From Paraburkholderia sp. PGU19 (lineage in GTDB: Bacteria; Pseudomonadota; Gammaproteobacteria; Burkholderiales; Burkholderiaceae): DNA of 64,000 nt. A program made the translations under genes and the position numbers. Positions 38,327 through 47,606 of this stretch are shown here, in pieces. Within the stretch, counting starts at the first letter, position 1; every line of letters begins with the position of its first letter. Under the pieces are notes generated by a model. The model worked only from the letters and a program-made list of their open reading frames with translations, had not been told where the DNA came from and searched no databases. The stretch is from NCBI RefSeq assembly GCF_013426915.1, contig NZ_AP023183.1, forward strand, positions 310,001-374,000, in the 5' to 3' direction.

Positions 38327-39520
38327 ATGAATGCTCAGAACAATGGCATGCCCGACGCCTTCCGCGTGCTACGGCAAACCGTTGCTGCGGCTATCTTCGG
38401 TCTGGCGACACTCGCCGCGCTCACCCCCGAAGTGGCGCATAGCCAGACCATCAAGATCGGCGTACCGGTGCCGCTTTCGGGTAGCAGCGCCAACGCCGGC
38501 ACCGATATCGTGAACGGCGCCAAACTGGCGGCCGCGAAGATCAACGCGGCGGGCGGCCTGCTGGGTAAGCAGGTCGAACTCGTACCGGAGGACGATGCCT
38601 GCGACGCGCAAACGGCGGTGCAGGCCGCGCAGAAGCTGGTCGACGCGGGCGTGGTCGCGGTGGCCGGCGGGTATTGCTCGAGCGCCGCGCTTCCCGAGCT
38701 GACGACCTTTCATCGGTCCGGCATTCCGTACGTACTGGATGCGTCGACCAACCCGAAGCTGACCGAAATGGGCTACGACAACGTCTTTCGCACCATCGGC
38801 CGCGATGACCAGCAGGGCCCGTTCGCTGCCAGCTTCATCAAGAACTCGCTGCACGCGAAGCGTGCGGCGGTCATCGACGACAATACAACTTATTCGAAGG
38901 GGCTGGCGCAGAACACGGTCGACGCGCTCAAGAAGGGCGGTGTCGAAGTCGTGTACGCTGATTCGATCACGCCCGGCCAGATGGATTACTCGCCGACCCT
39001 GACCAAAGTCGCGTCGCTCAAACCCGACGTGATCTACTACACCGGTTACTTTTCGGAAGCCGGACTGCTCGTGAAGGAGGCGCGGCAACTGGGCCTCAAG
39101 ATGACCCTCATGGGTGGCGACGCCACCAACGACCCGACGCTGATGAAAACCGCCGGCCCGGCCGCCGACGGCATGATCATCACGACCTCTCCGCTGGCGC
39201 AATTCCTTTCCGGCGCGCACAGCTACGTTGACGACTATACAAAGGCCTATGGACAGGGTCCCGGCCCGTATTCCGTCTATGAATACGATGCCGTCGCCGT
39301 CACGGCAAAGGCGATTGCCGATGCGAAATCGGCGGACCCGAAGGCGATCATCGCCGCGCTGCACAAGATCAAGGACTATGCGGGCCTGACTGGAACGATC
39401 GGATTCGATCCGAAGGGCGACCGCAGCCGCGCGGTGTACATCACGATCATCGTGCGGAACGACCAGTTCGCGGCTTATCAAAGGCAGGACTCGGGTGGTC
39501 ACTGGGTGGCAATGAAATAG
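38327..39520 (+). CDS. livK: Branched-chain-amino-acid-type ABC transporter, periplasmic binding protein
   Basis: 397 residues, LivJ/LivK (Peripla_BP_6) family. The signal peptide ends near residue 38 (EVAHSQ). Family landmarks: IKIGVPVPLSGSSANAGTDIVNGAKLAAAKINAAGGLLGKQVELVPEDDACD at the start, VAGGYCSSAALPE, DVIYYTGYFSEAG and the C-terminal YAGLTGTIGFDPKGDR. Type-I binding protein that delivers an amino acid or related ligand to LivH/LivM. AGGAG 8 bp before ATG 38327. First gene of the transporter operon. The ligand is not determined; the racemase and dehydrogenase neighbours suggest a D-amino or dicarboxylic acid. Confidence 0.93.
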   Translation: MNAQNNGMPDAFRVLRQTVAAAIFGLATLAALTPEVAHSQTIKIGVPVPLSGSSANAGTDIVNGAKLAAAKINAAGGLLGKQVELVPEDDACDAQTAVQAAQKLVDAGVVAVAGGYCSSAALPELTTFHRSGIPYVLDASTNPKLTEMGYDNVFRTIGRDDQQGPFAASFIKNSLHAKRAAVIDDNTTYSKGLAQNTVDALKKGGVEVVYADSITPGQMDYSPTLTKVASLKPDVIYYTGYFSEAGLLVKEARQLGLKMTLMGGDATNDPTLMKTAGPAADGMIITTSPLAQFLSGAHSYVDDYTKAYGQGPGPYSVYEYDAVAVTAKAIADAKSADPKAIIAALHKIKDYAGLTGTIGFDPKGDRSRAVYITIIVRNDQFAAYQRQDSGGHWVAMK

Positions 39521-39545
39521 GCGCCGCGGCTCACCCGTTGCGGCC

Positions 39546-40445
39546 ATGAGCACCTTTTTGCAGTACGTCGTCGAAGGGCTGACGATCGGCTCGTTCTACG
39601 CGCTCGTGGCCCTCGGGTACACGATGGTCTACGGCATCATCCGTCTGATCAACTTTGCGCACGGCGATCTGTTCATGGTCGGCGCATTTATCGGCTGGAC
39701 CAGTCTCGCGGCGTTGGCGAGCGCGCATCTGCCGCTTGCGCTCGCGCTGGCGGCTGCTTTCGCGGTGTCGATGGTCGCGACGGGCGGACTCGGCGTCGCC
39801 ATCGCGCGCGTCGCGTATCAGCCATTGCTGCGCGCACCGCGCCTGTCGATCCTCATTACCGCGCTAGGCATCTCGCTGGCACTCGAAAATGCCGTGCTTC
39901 TTATTTACGGCGCCGGCTTCAGGACCTATCCACACCTGCTCACCCACGCGGGACTCAATCTGCTCGACGTGCAAATAACGTTCGCGCAGATCGGCATTGT
40001 CGCCGTCAGCTTTACGCTGATGCTGGGTCTCTACTTTTTCGTGCATCACACGTTCCTCGGCACCGCGATGCGTGCGCTCGCGATCGATCAGGATGCGGCG
40101 CGCCTGATGGGCATTGATGTCGAGCGGATGATCCAGCTCACCTTCTTCATCGGATCGGTTCTCGCTGCAGTCGCGGGCGTGATGGAGGGCCTCTTTTATA
40201 CGCAGATCAACTTTTTCATGGGCTTCGTGCTCGGGCTGCGCGCATTTACCGCGGCCGTGCTCGGTGGGATCGGCAATATACCGGGCGCCATGGCGGGCGG
40301 ACTCCTGATCGGGTTGCTGGAGGCATTCGGCGCTGGTTATGTGTCGTCGCAGTGGACGGATGTGTTCGTGTTCGGCGTGCTGATCGCCGTGCTGGTTGTC
40401 AAGCCGACGGGCCTGTTCGGCGAGCGCGTCGTCGAGAGGATGTAG
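39546..40445 (+). CDS. livH: LivH-type ABC permease
   Basis: 299 residues, about eight membrane segments. N-terminus FLQYVVEGLTIGSFYALVALGYTMVYGIIRLINFAHGDLFMVG is the LivH hallmark. The EAA-like loop is TAMRALAIDQDAARLMGIDVERMIQLTF. Inner-membrane permease partner of LivM. 25 bp after the binding-protein gene. The ribosome-binding site is weak, which fits coupling within the operon. Confidence 0.95.
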   Translation: MSTFLQYVVEGLTIGSFYALVALGYTMVYGIIRLINFAHGDLFMVGAFIGWTSLAALASAHLPLALALAAAFAVSMVATGGLGVAIARVAYQPLLRAPRLSILITALGISLALENAVLLIYGAGFRTYPHLLTHAGLNLLDVQITFAQIGIVAVSFTLMLGLYFFVHHTFLGTAMRALAIDQDAARLMGIDVERMIQLTFFIGSVLAAVAGVMEGLFYTQINFFMGFVLGLRAFTAAVLGGIGNIPGAMAGGLLIGLLEAFGAGYVSSQWTDVFVFGVLIAVLVVKPTGLFGERVVERM

Positions 40446-40448
40446 CGT

Positions 40449-42263
40449 ATGCGCGCACCGGTTCCGATGCCAGTGCGGCCCACGATCGTCACGGTGGGGC
40501 TGCTCGCGCTTGCCATCGCGCTGCCGGCTTTCTCCAGCAACTACGTGATCGATGTCGCCCTGACGATCGTCACGTACTCGATCCTCGGCCTCGGGCTGAA
40601 CATCGTGGTCGGCTATGCCGGCCTGCTCGATCTCGGCTACGCGGCATTCTTTGCGATCGGCGCCTACACCACGGCATTGCTCGAAACGCTGCTGGGTTTC
40701 TCTTTTTGGGAGACGCTCCCGTTCAGCGTGGCGTTCGCCGGGGTATCGGGGGTGGTGATTGGCTATCCGACGTTGCGTCTGCGTAGCGACTATCTGGCCA
40801 TCGTCACGCTGGGGTTTGGCGAGATTACCCGGATCGTCGCGACCAATCTCGACATCACGGGCGGTCCAAACGGGATTTACGGTATCGCCAGCGCGAATCT
40901 CTTCGGCTATGAGATCAGCTCGCCGCGCGCAGTCTACGAACTGGGCATGGCGTTCCTCATCGTTGTCCTGTTATTCGCGGTCCGCCTCGGCCGCTCGCGG
41001 CTCGGGCGTGCGTGGACGAGTATCCGCGAGGACGAAGCGGCCGCCGAGGCAGTCGGCGTCCCGACGCTGCGCGTGAAGCTTCTGGCCTACGTAATGGGCG
41101 CGCTGATCGGCGGCATAGCGGGCAGCCTGTTCGCCGCGCGTTTCGGCACCATCGATCCCACCGGTTTCACTTATCTGCAGTCCGTGACGATTCTCATCAT
41201 CGTCGTGCTCGGCGGACGCGGCAGCATACCGGGCGTCATTCTCGGTGCGATCATCGTCGCTGGCGTACCGGAATTGCTGCGCTTTCTGAACCTCTGGCGC
41301 ATTTTCGGATTCGCCGTCGCGCTCGTGATCCTGATGCTGTTGCGACCGCAAGGCTTGTGGCCTGTCCGTGCAAAACGCGCGATGCCGCATGCGGGTGTGT
41401 CAGGCGTGCCGGCTTCACCCGCACCACCCGTTATGACAGGGGCGGGCGAAACGCTGCTCGAGGTTCGCGATCTGGCGTGCCGATTCGGCGGCGTGCTGGC
41501 GGTCGGTGGAATCAGCTTCGTCGTGCGCAGCGGCGAGATCCTTGCGCTGATTGGCCCGAACGGTGCTGGCAAGACGACGGTCTTCAACTGCCTGACTGGC
41601 GTCGTCCGCGCGAGCGATGGACGTCTGTTCTGGTGCGGCGCGCCCCTGGGCGGCGGCGCACCCCACCGCAACGTGCACCGCGGCATCGCCCGCACGTTTC
41701 AGGGCATTCGTCTCTTTGGTCACATGAGCGCGTTTGAGAACGTGCTGACGGGAATGGACCACCGGTTGCACACGTCGCTAGTGTCAGAACTCCTGGGCAC
41801 ACCGTCCGCGCACGCCGAGGCGGCTGAACACGAGGCACAAGGCATGCGCTGGCTCGACATGGTCGGGCTTGCTGCACGAGCGAGCGAATACGCGGCCGAT
41901 CTACCCTATGGCGACCAGCGCCGGCTCGAAATCGCTCGCGCATTGGCGAGCAATCCGCGCCTGCTGCTGCTTGACGAGCCGGCTGCCGGGATGAATCCGA
42001 CAGAGAAGTACGCGCTGATGGAGCTGATCCGGCGTATCCGCGCGCTCGGCGTCACGGTGCTGCTCATCGAACACGACATGACGCTGGTGATGGGCGTCTC
42101 CGACCGGATCATCGTGATGGATCACGGCGTGATCATCGCCGAAGGGCCACCCGCGCAGATCCAGAGCGATACGCGCGTGATTGACGCGTATCTTGGCATC
42201 GCCGAAGAAGACGACGCGGCCGGCGATGTCGCCAGCGGGGAGAGGTCGCTGTGGAACTCCTAG
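40449..42263 (+). CDS. livMG: Fused LivM permease - LivG ATPase
   Basis: 604 residues. The first about 310 form a LivM permease (GYAGLLDLGYAAFFAIGAYTTALLE near residue 55, EAA-like SIREDEAAAEAVGVPTLRVKLLAYVMGALIGGIAGSLFAARFG). After a Pro/Ala linker (about 315-335), a complete LivG ATPase follows: Walker A GPNGAGKTT, signature LPYGDQRRLEIARALA, Walker B LLLLDEPAAGMNPTE, and His in IEHDMTLVMG. Such fusions are known in the family and keep permease and ATPase at equal amounts. Starts 3 bp after livH and overlaps livF by 13 bp. Confidence 0.95.
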   Translation: MRAPVPMPVRPTIVTVGLLALAIALPAFSSNYVIDVALTIVTYSILGLGLNIVVGYAGLLDLGYAAFFAIGAYTTALLETLLGFSFWETLPFSVAFAGVSGVVIGYPTLRLRSDYLAIVTLGFGEITRIVATNLDITGGPNGIYGIASANLFGYEISSPRAVYELGMAFLIVVLLFAVRLGRSRLGRAWTSIREDEAAAEAVGVPTLRVKLLAYVMGALIGGIAGSLFAARFGTIDPTGFTYLQSVTILIIVVLGGRGSIPGVILGAIIVAGVPELLRFLNLWRIFGFAVALVILMLLRPQGLWPVRAKRAMPHAGVSGVPASPAPPVMTGAGETLLEVRDLACRFGGVLAVGGISFVVRSGEILALIGPNGAGKTTVFNCLTGVVRASDGRLFWCGAPLGGGAPHRNVHRGIARTFQGIRLFGHMSAFENVLTGMDHRLHTSLVSELLGTPSAHAEAAEHEAQGMRWLDMVGLAARASEYAADLPYGDQRRLEIARALASNPRLLLLDEPAAGMNPTEKYALMELIRRIRALGVTVLLIEHDMTLVMGVSDRIIVMDHGVIIAEGPPAQIQSDTRVIDAYLGIAEEDDAAGDVASGERSLWNS

Positions 42264-42988
42264 AAATCCGCGATCTGCACGTGAGTTACGGGAACATCGA
42301 GGCGTTGCATGGTGTCTCGCTCGATGTCGGGGCGTGCGAGATAGTTGCGCTGCTCGGCGCCAATGGTGCAGGCAAGACCACGATGCTCAGGACCATCTCG
42401 GGTCTGATCCGGCCGCGCGCCGGACGGATCGAGCTCTCCGGGCGGCCGCTGACGGGGATGCATTCCCACCAGATCGTTGCGCTCGGCGTTGGACACGTGC
42501 CGGAGGGGCGACGCATCTTCGGCACGCTGACAGTCGAGGAGAATCTGCGCCTCGGCGGCTATCTGTTGCGGCGCGACTCTGTGGCGCTGGATCGCCGGAT
42601 CGCCGCCCTCTATGAGACCTTCCCGCGGCTTGGCGAGCGACGCGGCCAGTACGCCGGAACGCTCAGCGGTGGTGAACAGCAGATGCTCGCCATTGGGCGC
42701 GCGCTGATGCTCAAGCCCAGGCTTGTGCTGCTGGACGAACCGTCGATGGGGCTCGCGCCGAAACTGGTGCGCGCGATCTTTGGCATGATCGCGGACGTCT
42801 GCACGGAAGGCACTTCGGTGCTTCTTGTCGAGCAGAACGTCAGACAGGCTCTTCGCATTGCGCACCGGGCTTATGTGCTGGAAGGCGGGAGTATGGCGCT
42901 GTCGGGTACGTCCCGGGATCTGGTCAACGACAGCCGTGTTCGAGCCGCGTATCTTGGAGGGAGTGCGTCATCGACGGGATTGCCATAA
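42251..42988 (+). CDS. livF: LivF-type ABC ATPase
   Basis: 245 residues. Walker A GANGAGKTT, signature LSGGEQQMLAIGRALM, Walker B LVLLDEPSMGLAPKL, then VEQNVRQALRIAHRAYVLEGG, the LivF C-terminal pattern. The GTG start at 42251 lies inside the livMG end and is preceded by GGGGAGAGG. Second ATPase of the importer. Confidence 0.95.
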   Translation: MELLEIRDLHVSYGNIEALHGVSLDVGACEIVALLGANGAGKTTMLRTISGLIRPRAGRIELSGRPLTGMHSHQIVALGVGHVPEGRRIFGTLTVEENLRLGGYLLRRDSVALDRRIAALYETFPRLGERRGQYAGTLSGGEQQMLAIGRALMLKPRLVLLDEPSMGLAPKLVRAIFGMIADVCTEGTSVLLVEQNVRQALRIAHRAYVLEGGSMALSGTSRDLVNDSRVRAAYLGGSASSTGLP

Positions 42989-43042
42989 CGGATGCCATGC
43001 AGATTTTTGCGCACACCGCCCGCTTTTTCAAGGAGCGACTTC

Positions 43043-43200
43043 ATGTTGAACTACCCTGTCGCCTACCAATCGACAAAAGGTTCCGCGCTCGATGTCGACA
43101 AGGACTTCTATACACGCATCGCGACCGAACAGGATAGTCGCGAGCTGGTCGAATGGTTCTGTCAGGTTGACGAGGGTAGGTTACGTTCTTGGATCACGAG
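43043..43200 (+). pseudogene. Truncated gene at the end of the transporter operon
   Basis: ATG 43043 has AAGGAG at ideal spacing and begins MLNYPVAYQSTKGSALDVDKDFYTRIATEQDSRELVEWF. The frame continues only about 45 residues before IS6-derived DNA starts. The beginning is reminiscent of DUF1989 (urea-carboxylase-associated) proteins, but this is tentative. It was probably the fifth gene of the operon, and most of it was lost on IS6 insertion or deletion. Confidence 0.5.
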
Positions 43201-43212
43201 TAGTTATACTAA

Positions 43213-43935
43213 TCATATAATTTTTGTCGAAATGTCAGAGACAGTCCTATCATACCATTTGGCGAGGCGTTCTTTGAGTATCGCGCGATGACATGCAGCG
43301 TTCATCCGGTGTCTGGGCAACGCGAAGTGCTGCCGGATTGGGCCGAAGCATGAGAGAAACGCCTGTGTGCGATGCACATCGCGAAAGCCGCACATCTGGC
43401 GTTCGCGCCTGCGGGTTGGCTGGTGGCTATTCTCGGCGCGGTTGTTCACGCGAGCAGCCGCCTTGACGAAGATGTGCTTTACCTGAGCGGGCTCTGGAAT
43501 TTCAGCCTTCGCCGCCGGATAACTGCGCAGTTGATCGGTAACGATCTTGCGCGGCACCGGGATTGATCGCAGCACCCGCCGGAAGAAGCGCTTGGCCGCG
43601 GCCTTGTCGCGGCGCTTTTGTACGAGCACGTCGAGCTCGGCGCCATGCTCGTCGACCGCTCGCCACAACAGATACGGCTCGCCGCGTAGTGTCACGAACA
43701 TCTCGTCAAGGTGCCAGGTGCTGCCCGGCTTCCTCCGCACCGCCTTGGCGCGCTGGGCGAGTTCAGCTCCGAATTTGTCGCACCAGCAACGGACCGTTTC
43801 GTGACCACGACGCCACGCTCGAGCAACAACTTCTCGACGTCGCGCAGGCTCAGGCCGAACCGGTTATACCAGCGAACCGCGCAGCTGATGACGACAGCAG
43901 GGAAGCGGTGGCCGTGATATAGCGATTTCGTCTTC
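43213..43935 (-). pseudogene. IS6-family transposase, frameshifted and lacking its start
   Basis: KTKSLYHGHRFPAVVISCAVRWYNRFGLSLRDVEKLLLERGVVV in one frame, then after a shift near 43800 KAVRRKPGSTWHLDEMFVTLRGEPYLLWRAVDEHG (first catalytic Asp region), VTDQLRSYPAA and VNNRAENSHQPTRRRERQM in another. The usual start ATG is missing: family MNKTKS is replaced by KEKTKS. Same subgroup as the copy at 27500. Confidence 0.9.
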
Positions 43936-44668
43936 TCCTTCGTACTGCATGCAGCCCACAACCGTGAGGCGGGACTGGCTCCACGGGCACAACCGTCTCC
44001 CTGCAACTTGACTGTAGTCGCGCGAAGCAGAAATGCGTGTGTGCGGGCGGACAGAATTTTTCCGGCGTCGGGCACGTGCGTCGCACCGGGCACGGCGCTC
44101 CGAAGAGGGAAGGCTGTTCGGCGGGAGCCGTGTCGAGCCGCATTGTGCTGACCTGAGCCGTATTGCGGGCAGCGCGTGGTGCACGACGCACCGTGCTGCC
44201 AGAAAGGGAAAAAGCTCTTCCTCGACGTGACGGCAGAGCACTGCGCGACTGAAGATGACGTCACGCGAGAGACGAACGAACGGTGAGGGGGCTTCCGTGG
44301 GCATCAGGTCTCGATACGGTGTCCTGGTAACCGGCCGCCAGGGCTTCGGTCCGTGCTACGATTGTACCAGGCAGCGACTGCTTCTTCCGCAGCCAGGGCA
44401 TCAGCATGCATCGCACTTTCGACCAGGCGAAAGATCCCTATCCAGACACGGTGCCCCGTTCAATTCTCGACGTCTGGCGACAAAGCACCGGGCGTTATTG
44501 CTCGCCTTCATGTCGCCGACAACGCTCGCAACACGGATCATCTGATGCCGACCCTCGGGGACCAGCAGCAGGAGTGCCGCATCGTCCAGGCCATTTTTTG
44601 CGGTGCAACGCACTGAAGAATCAGCGGATCGCATCCAAGCTGGCATTAGGTAAAACCAAGGAAGAGTG
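43936..44668. other. Gene-poor stretch
   Basis: No supported gene. Overlapping plus-strand frames at 44353-44669 share protein-like pieces (DPYPDTVPRSILDVWRQS and HLMPTLGDQQQECRIVQAIF) that could be one small frameshifted gene. I cannot name a family. Confidence 0.35.
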
Positions 44669-44833
44669 ATGAACACGATCGCGTGGCAACAAGGTTTTGC
44701 AGCTGGTCGTCTGGGCAAAGCGCTGGATCTTTGTCCCTACTTCGGCTGCGCGGTGTGGGAGTGGATCTGCGGATACCTCGACGGACAGGCTAAACCGTTG
44801 CGCCTAGTCCACGATCACGCAGTGAACCCATAA
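44669..44833 (+). CDS. Rmf-like mini-protein
   Basis: 54 residues. AWQQGFAAGRLGKALDLCPYF...VWEWICGYLDGQAKP follows the pattern of ribosome-modulation-factor-like proteins (GxxAGRxGK, nPY, then W..GW.dG). AAGGAAGAG precedes the ATG. Small Rmf-fold proteins bind ribosomes or have other stress roles; the exact role is unknown here. The Cys-Pro-Tyr in place of Asn-Pro-Tyr is unusual. Confidence 0.55.
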   Translation: MNTIAWQQGFAAGRLGKALDLCPYFGCAVWEWICGYLDGQAKPLRLVHDHAVNP

Positions 44834-45005
44834 ATCTTGCGACGAGGTCCGCGTTCGCACAAAACCACTTTACGACGTTCGGGCCGCATCCAGTAGTGCG
44901 TGCCGAATGCCCACCTCATTTAGGGCGGCTGAAACGCTGAACGTACAGTCAATTGGCCCGCACAAGACGAGCCATCCATTGAGATGAGACGCTTGCCTGG
45001 GCCCG

Positions 45006-45206
45006 CTACACGGGCTTGATATTGGCGGCTTGCTTGCCCTTTGGGCCCATCTTCACGTCGTAGCTTACCTTCTGGTTCTCCTGCAGTGACTTGAAGCCCT
45101 CGGTCTTGATTTCGGAGATGTGTGCGAACAGGTCTTCTCCGCCGTCATCCGGGGTGATAAAGCCAAAGCCTTTTGAATCGCTACCATTTCACTGTGCCAG
45201 TTGCGA
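45006..45206 (-). pseudogene. CspA-family cold shock gene, dead copy
   Basis: The downstream two thirds ([55 protein letters not shown] in pieces) are intact and close to copy 2. The start codon is ATC instead of ATG, and one base is lost just after TGTVKW, creating TAG and a frameshift. It cannot be translated as a cold-shock protein. Confidence 0.88.
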
Positions 45207-45792
45207 TTTCCTGATCCTGTAGACGTTAAGAGTCATTCGCGGTCGGTATCGCACGGCGCGACCGCCTGCGACGGACAACTTTGTATGACGCCCGGATGAC
45301 CCTGCCAATCAGCTTGGCCACGGTCTCCCGTACACTGCCCGAAAGTTCCCCCGTGAATGACACGCGTCAGTGTAGCTGCGGCGCGGCAGGAACCAGGGAA
45401 GCCGACAATACATCCGACGCCCAGAGTAGTCCTCATCGGCAGAAGGCCGTGGGTCAGTCGCCACGCCATTTGCTGTCGCGTCACCCGGACGTCGCGAAGA
45501 CGCAAGTTCAGATAGCTCCGGCGCTATTGAGTCATCGCCGTTTCGCATCGCCGAACGCGCCGTGGTTGCGTTATACGATGGCGGCTTCAGGAGTAGCTCA
45601 CCCGGTCCGTACGATTGATGGCGGTTTATATGGAAAAACATCGATCGATCAATGATCGCAATGATCTGCGAACCTGTCGACTGCATGAAAACTGTGCGCC
45701 CGCACCGCCGTCCAACAGGCAGCTTTTGTACAGCGCTACCACCCAGGTTGCGCGGCTCGAACGTAGGGATGCATCAGATTGATGGGGAAAAC
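45207..45792. other. Intergenic region, no gene seen
   Basis: The first part may be the old leader of the dead csp copy. Open frames here have no ribosome-binding site. Confidence 0.4.
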
Positions 45793-46605
45793 ATGAACCA
45801 GCTCGCTCTCGACTCCCGACAACATGTGAAAGCCCGCGCACGCCTGATTGGTGACCGGCTTGATCTGAAAAACTACAAGATCGCCGATCCGATCGGGACG
45901 ACACCGCTGACACTGACTGTCGGTCCTGACGATGGCGTAGCCGTCCTGTTTCGCTATGGTGTCGTTGTATTTTTTGGTGTGGGTGCCGGCGATGAAGCAG
46001 CTTTCATTGATTCGCTCAGAAACATCATAACCAATGTTTACAGCAGTCCGGAGGTCGAAGAGCTCGACATTTACCGTGGAAAATCCAGCGCGGCGGTGCA
46101 GAGCGACGCCGTGTGGCTGGACAAGGTCACGCTGGAGAGGATACAGATAATTGCAGACGTACTTGGCAAGAGCCTCGTCCTGTCATTGTATGAGAAAGAG
46201 GTCGCGGGGAAATTTGACGGGATTGCCCCCGTCGCGCTGGAACTGGCTAACTCCGGAAAGGTGAGGGCAGATTCGAAATCACTTTTGTCGAAAATCGGCA
46301 ATCTGATACTGATCGAGCACCGCATGGTTGGTCGTGCCGAGATCGGTGACAAGCCTGAGATCCTGTGGGAATATCCGTCGCTTGGCGGCCTGTATGCTGC
46401 CCTCGAAGATGAATTTGAACTACATGAGCGTCACGCAGCGCTAGAGCGCAAACTTACCCTGATCTCGGACACCGTCCATACCCTGGCGGATATCGTCGAG
46501 AACAAGAAAATTCACAAACTGGAATGGTATGTGATCGGGTTAATCTGCTTTGAAGTAGTTCTGAGCCTTGTGGATCTGGCCAGAAGATGGCTGGTTCCGG
46601 GCTGA
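45793..46605 (+). CDS. RMD1/YagE-family (DUF155) protein
   Basis: 270 residues. The DUF155 layout is clear: VAVLFRYGVVVFFGVGAGDEAAFIDSLRN near residue 55, VWLDKVTLERIQIIADVLGKSLVLSLYE near 115, and a C-terminal coil (HAALERKLTLISDTVHTLADIVENKKIHKLEW) leading into one membrane segment (YVIGLICFEVVLSLVDL). Eukaryotic RMD1 relatives act at mitochondria; bacterial roles are unknown. Start taken at ATG 45793 (GGGG upstream), with in-frame ATG 45769 as an alternative. Likely an inner-membrane tail-anchored protein. Confidence 0.8.
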   Translation: MNQLALDSRQHVKARARLIGDRLDLKNYKIADPIGTTPLTLTVGPDDGVAVLFRYGVVVFFGVGAGDEAAFIDSLRNIITNVYSSPEVEELDIYRGKSSAAVQSDAVWLDKVTLERIQIIADVLGKSLVLSLYEKEVAGKFDGIAPVALELANSGKVRADSKSLLSKIGNLILIEHRMVGRAEIGDKPEILWEYPSLGGLYAALEDEFELHERHAALERKLTLISDTVHTLADIVENKKIHKLEWYVIGLICFEVVLSLVDLARRWLVPG

Positions 46606-46822
46606 ATCGACAGACAAACGGAAATCTTCCCTTCTCCGGGCACGACATAACGATCCTGATGCCGGGCAAGCGTGCCGCGCGCGGGCTCGCGCGCTTCCTG
46701 CCCTGACGGATAGAAAAAGCGGCTACAGGCGTGACAGGGTTTTATGACGCCTTCATCATGGTGAAACGGTTTCGATCGTGAATCCATCCGTCGTCGTTTC
46801 TTTTGCTCTACGCCACACACTT

Positions 46823-47260
46823 ATGCGTCGTATCGTTGTTCGCAACTCGCCCGTTCATGGCCGCGGCGTTTTCGCGCTGGTCGATCTCCAGCCCGGCACG
46901 TACCTTCTCGAATATAAAGGCGAACTCGTTTCGTGGAAGAGGGCGGAACAGGCCTACGCTCTTTCCGGTGCCGAAGATGGCCACACGTTTTTCTTCGCCC
47001 TGGATGACGCGCGGGTGATCGATGGTGCCCGGGGAGGGAATTCCGCCCGGTGGCTCAATCACAGCTGCGCACCGAACTGCGAGGCGGAACAGGACGATGA
47101 CCGGGTATTCATCCGGACGACCCGTCCGATCGGAAAGGGCGCCGAACTTTTCATTGACTATCAGCTTCAGGTTGAAGGTCGCCGGACTGCTGCGATCACC
47201 CGGTCGTACGCGTGCCGCTGCCGGGCAGCGGGCTGTCGAGGCACCATGCTCGCCGACTGA
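46823..47260 (+). CDS. SET-domain protein-lysine methyltransferase
   Basis: 145 residues, a minimal SET domain. RGVFALVDLQPGTYLLEYKGE at the start, the pseudoknot motif WLNHSCAPNCEAEQ, GAELFIDYQL, and a post-SET Cys cluster (YACRCRAAGCRG). It would transfer methyl from SAM to lysine on a protein. ATG 46823 fits the domain start; the in-frame GTG at 46778 would add 15 residues. SET proteins in bacteria are uncommon and usually horizontally acquired; the target is unknown. Confidence 0.8.
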   Translation: MRRIVVRNSPVHGRGVFALVDLQPGTYLLEYKGELVSWKRAEQAYALSGAEDGHTFFFALDDARVIDGARGGNSARWLNHSCAPNCEAEQDDDRVFIRTTRPIGKGAELFIDYQLQVEGRRTAAITRSYACRCRAAGCRGTMLAD

Positions 47261-47606
47261 CTGGCGCCACATGCAGGTGCGCGACCGGCGAACCAACAGC
47301 CTGGGTTTGAAAGGTGATCGATGTGCCGGCGTCGGATTCATCCCGCGAGAATTCGGGGCGCCGCGGGGGGATTTTTACTTCGACACTTCTGGGGAAATTA
47401 CGGTCGTCGTTGACACAGGGCCGCAAATTGCAGAATCAACGGTGGGCATCCAGCAGACGCAACAGTTCCGCGCGCAATCCGGATATGTCAAGAACATGCC
47501 GTGCGCGGAGACCGCGCCAAAGCGGAGGCTTTATGCCGCGATATGATGAGTGCAATCGTTGCCTGCGAGCGTCGGATACCATCGCTCGAAGCATGATCGC
47601 AACTGC
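47261..47606. other. Intergenic region, no gene seen
   Basis: About 350 bp between the SET gene and the ISKra4-type remnant. No supported frame or clear terminator. Confidence 0.4.

Noticed and set aside
38369..39553. 394-residue minus-strand ORF
   Set aside because: Antisense to the Liv binding-protein gene, which has a signal peptide and family motifs.
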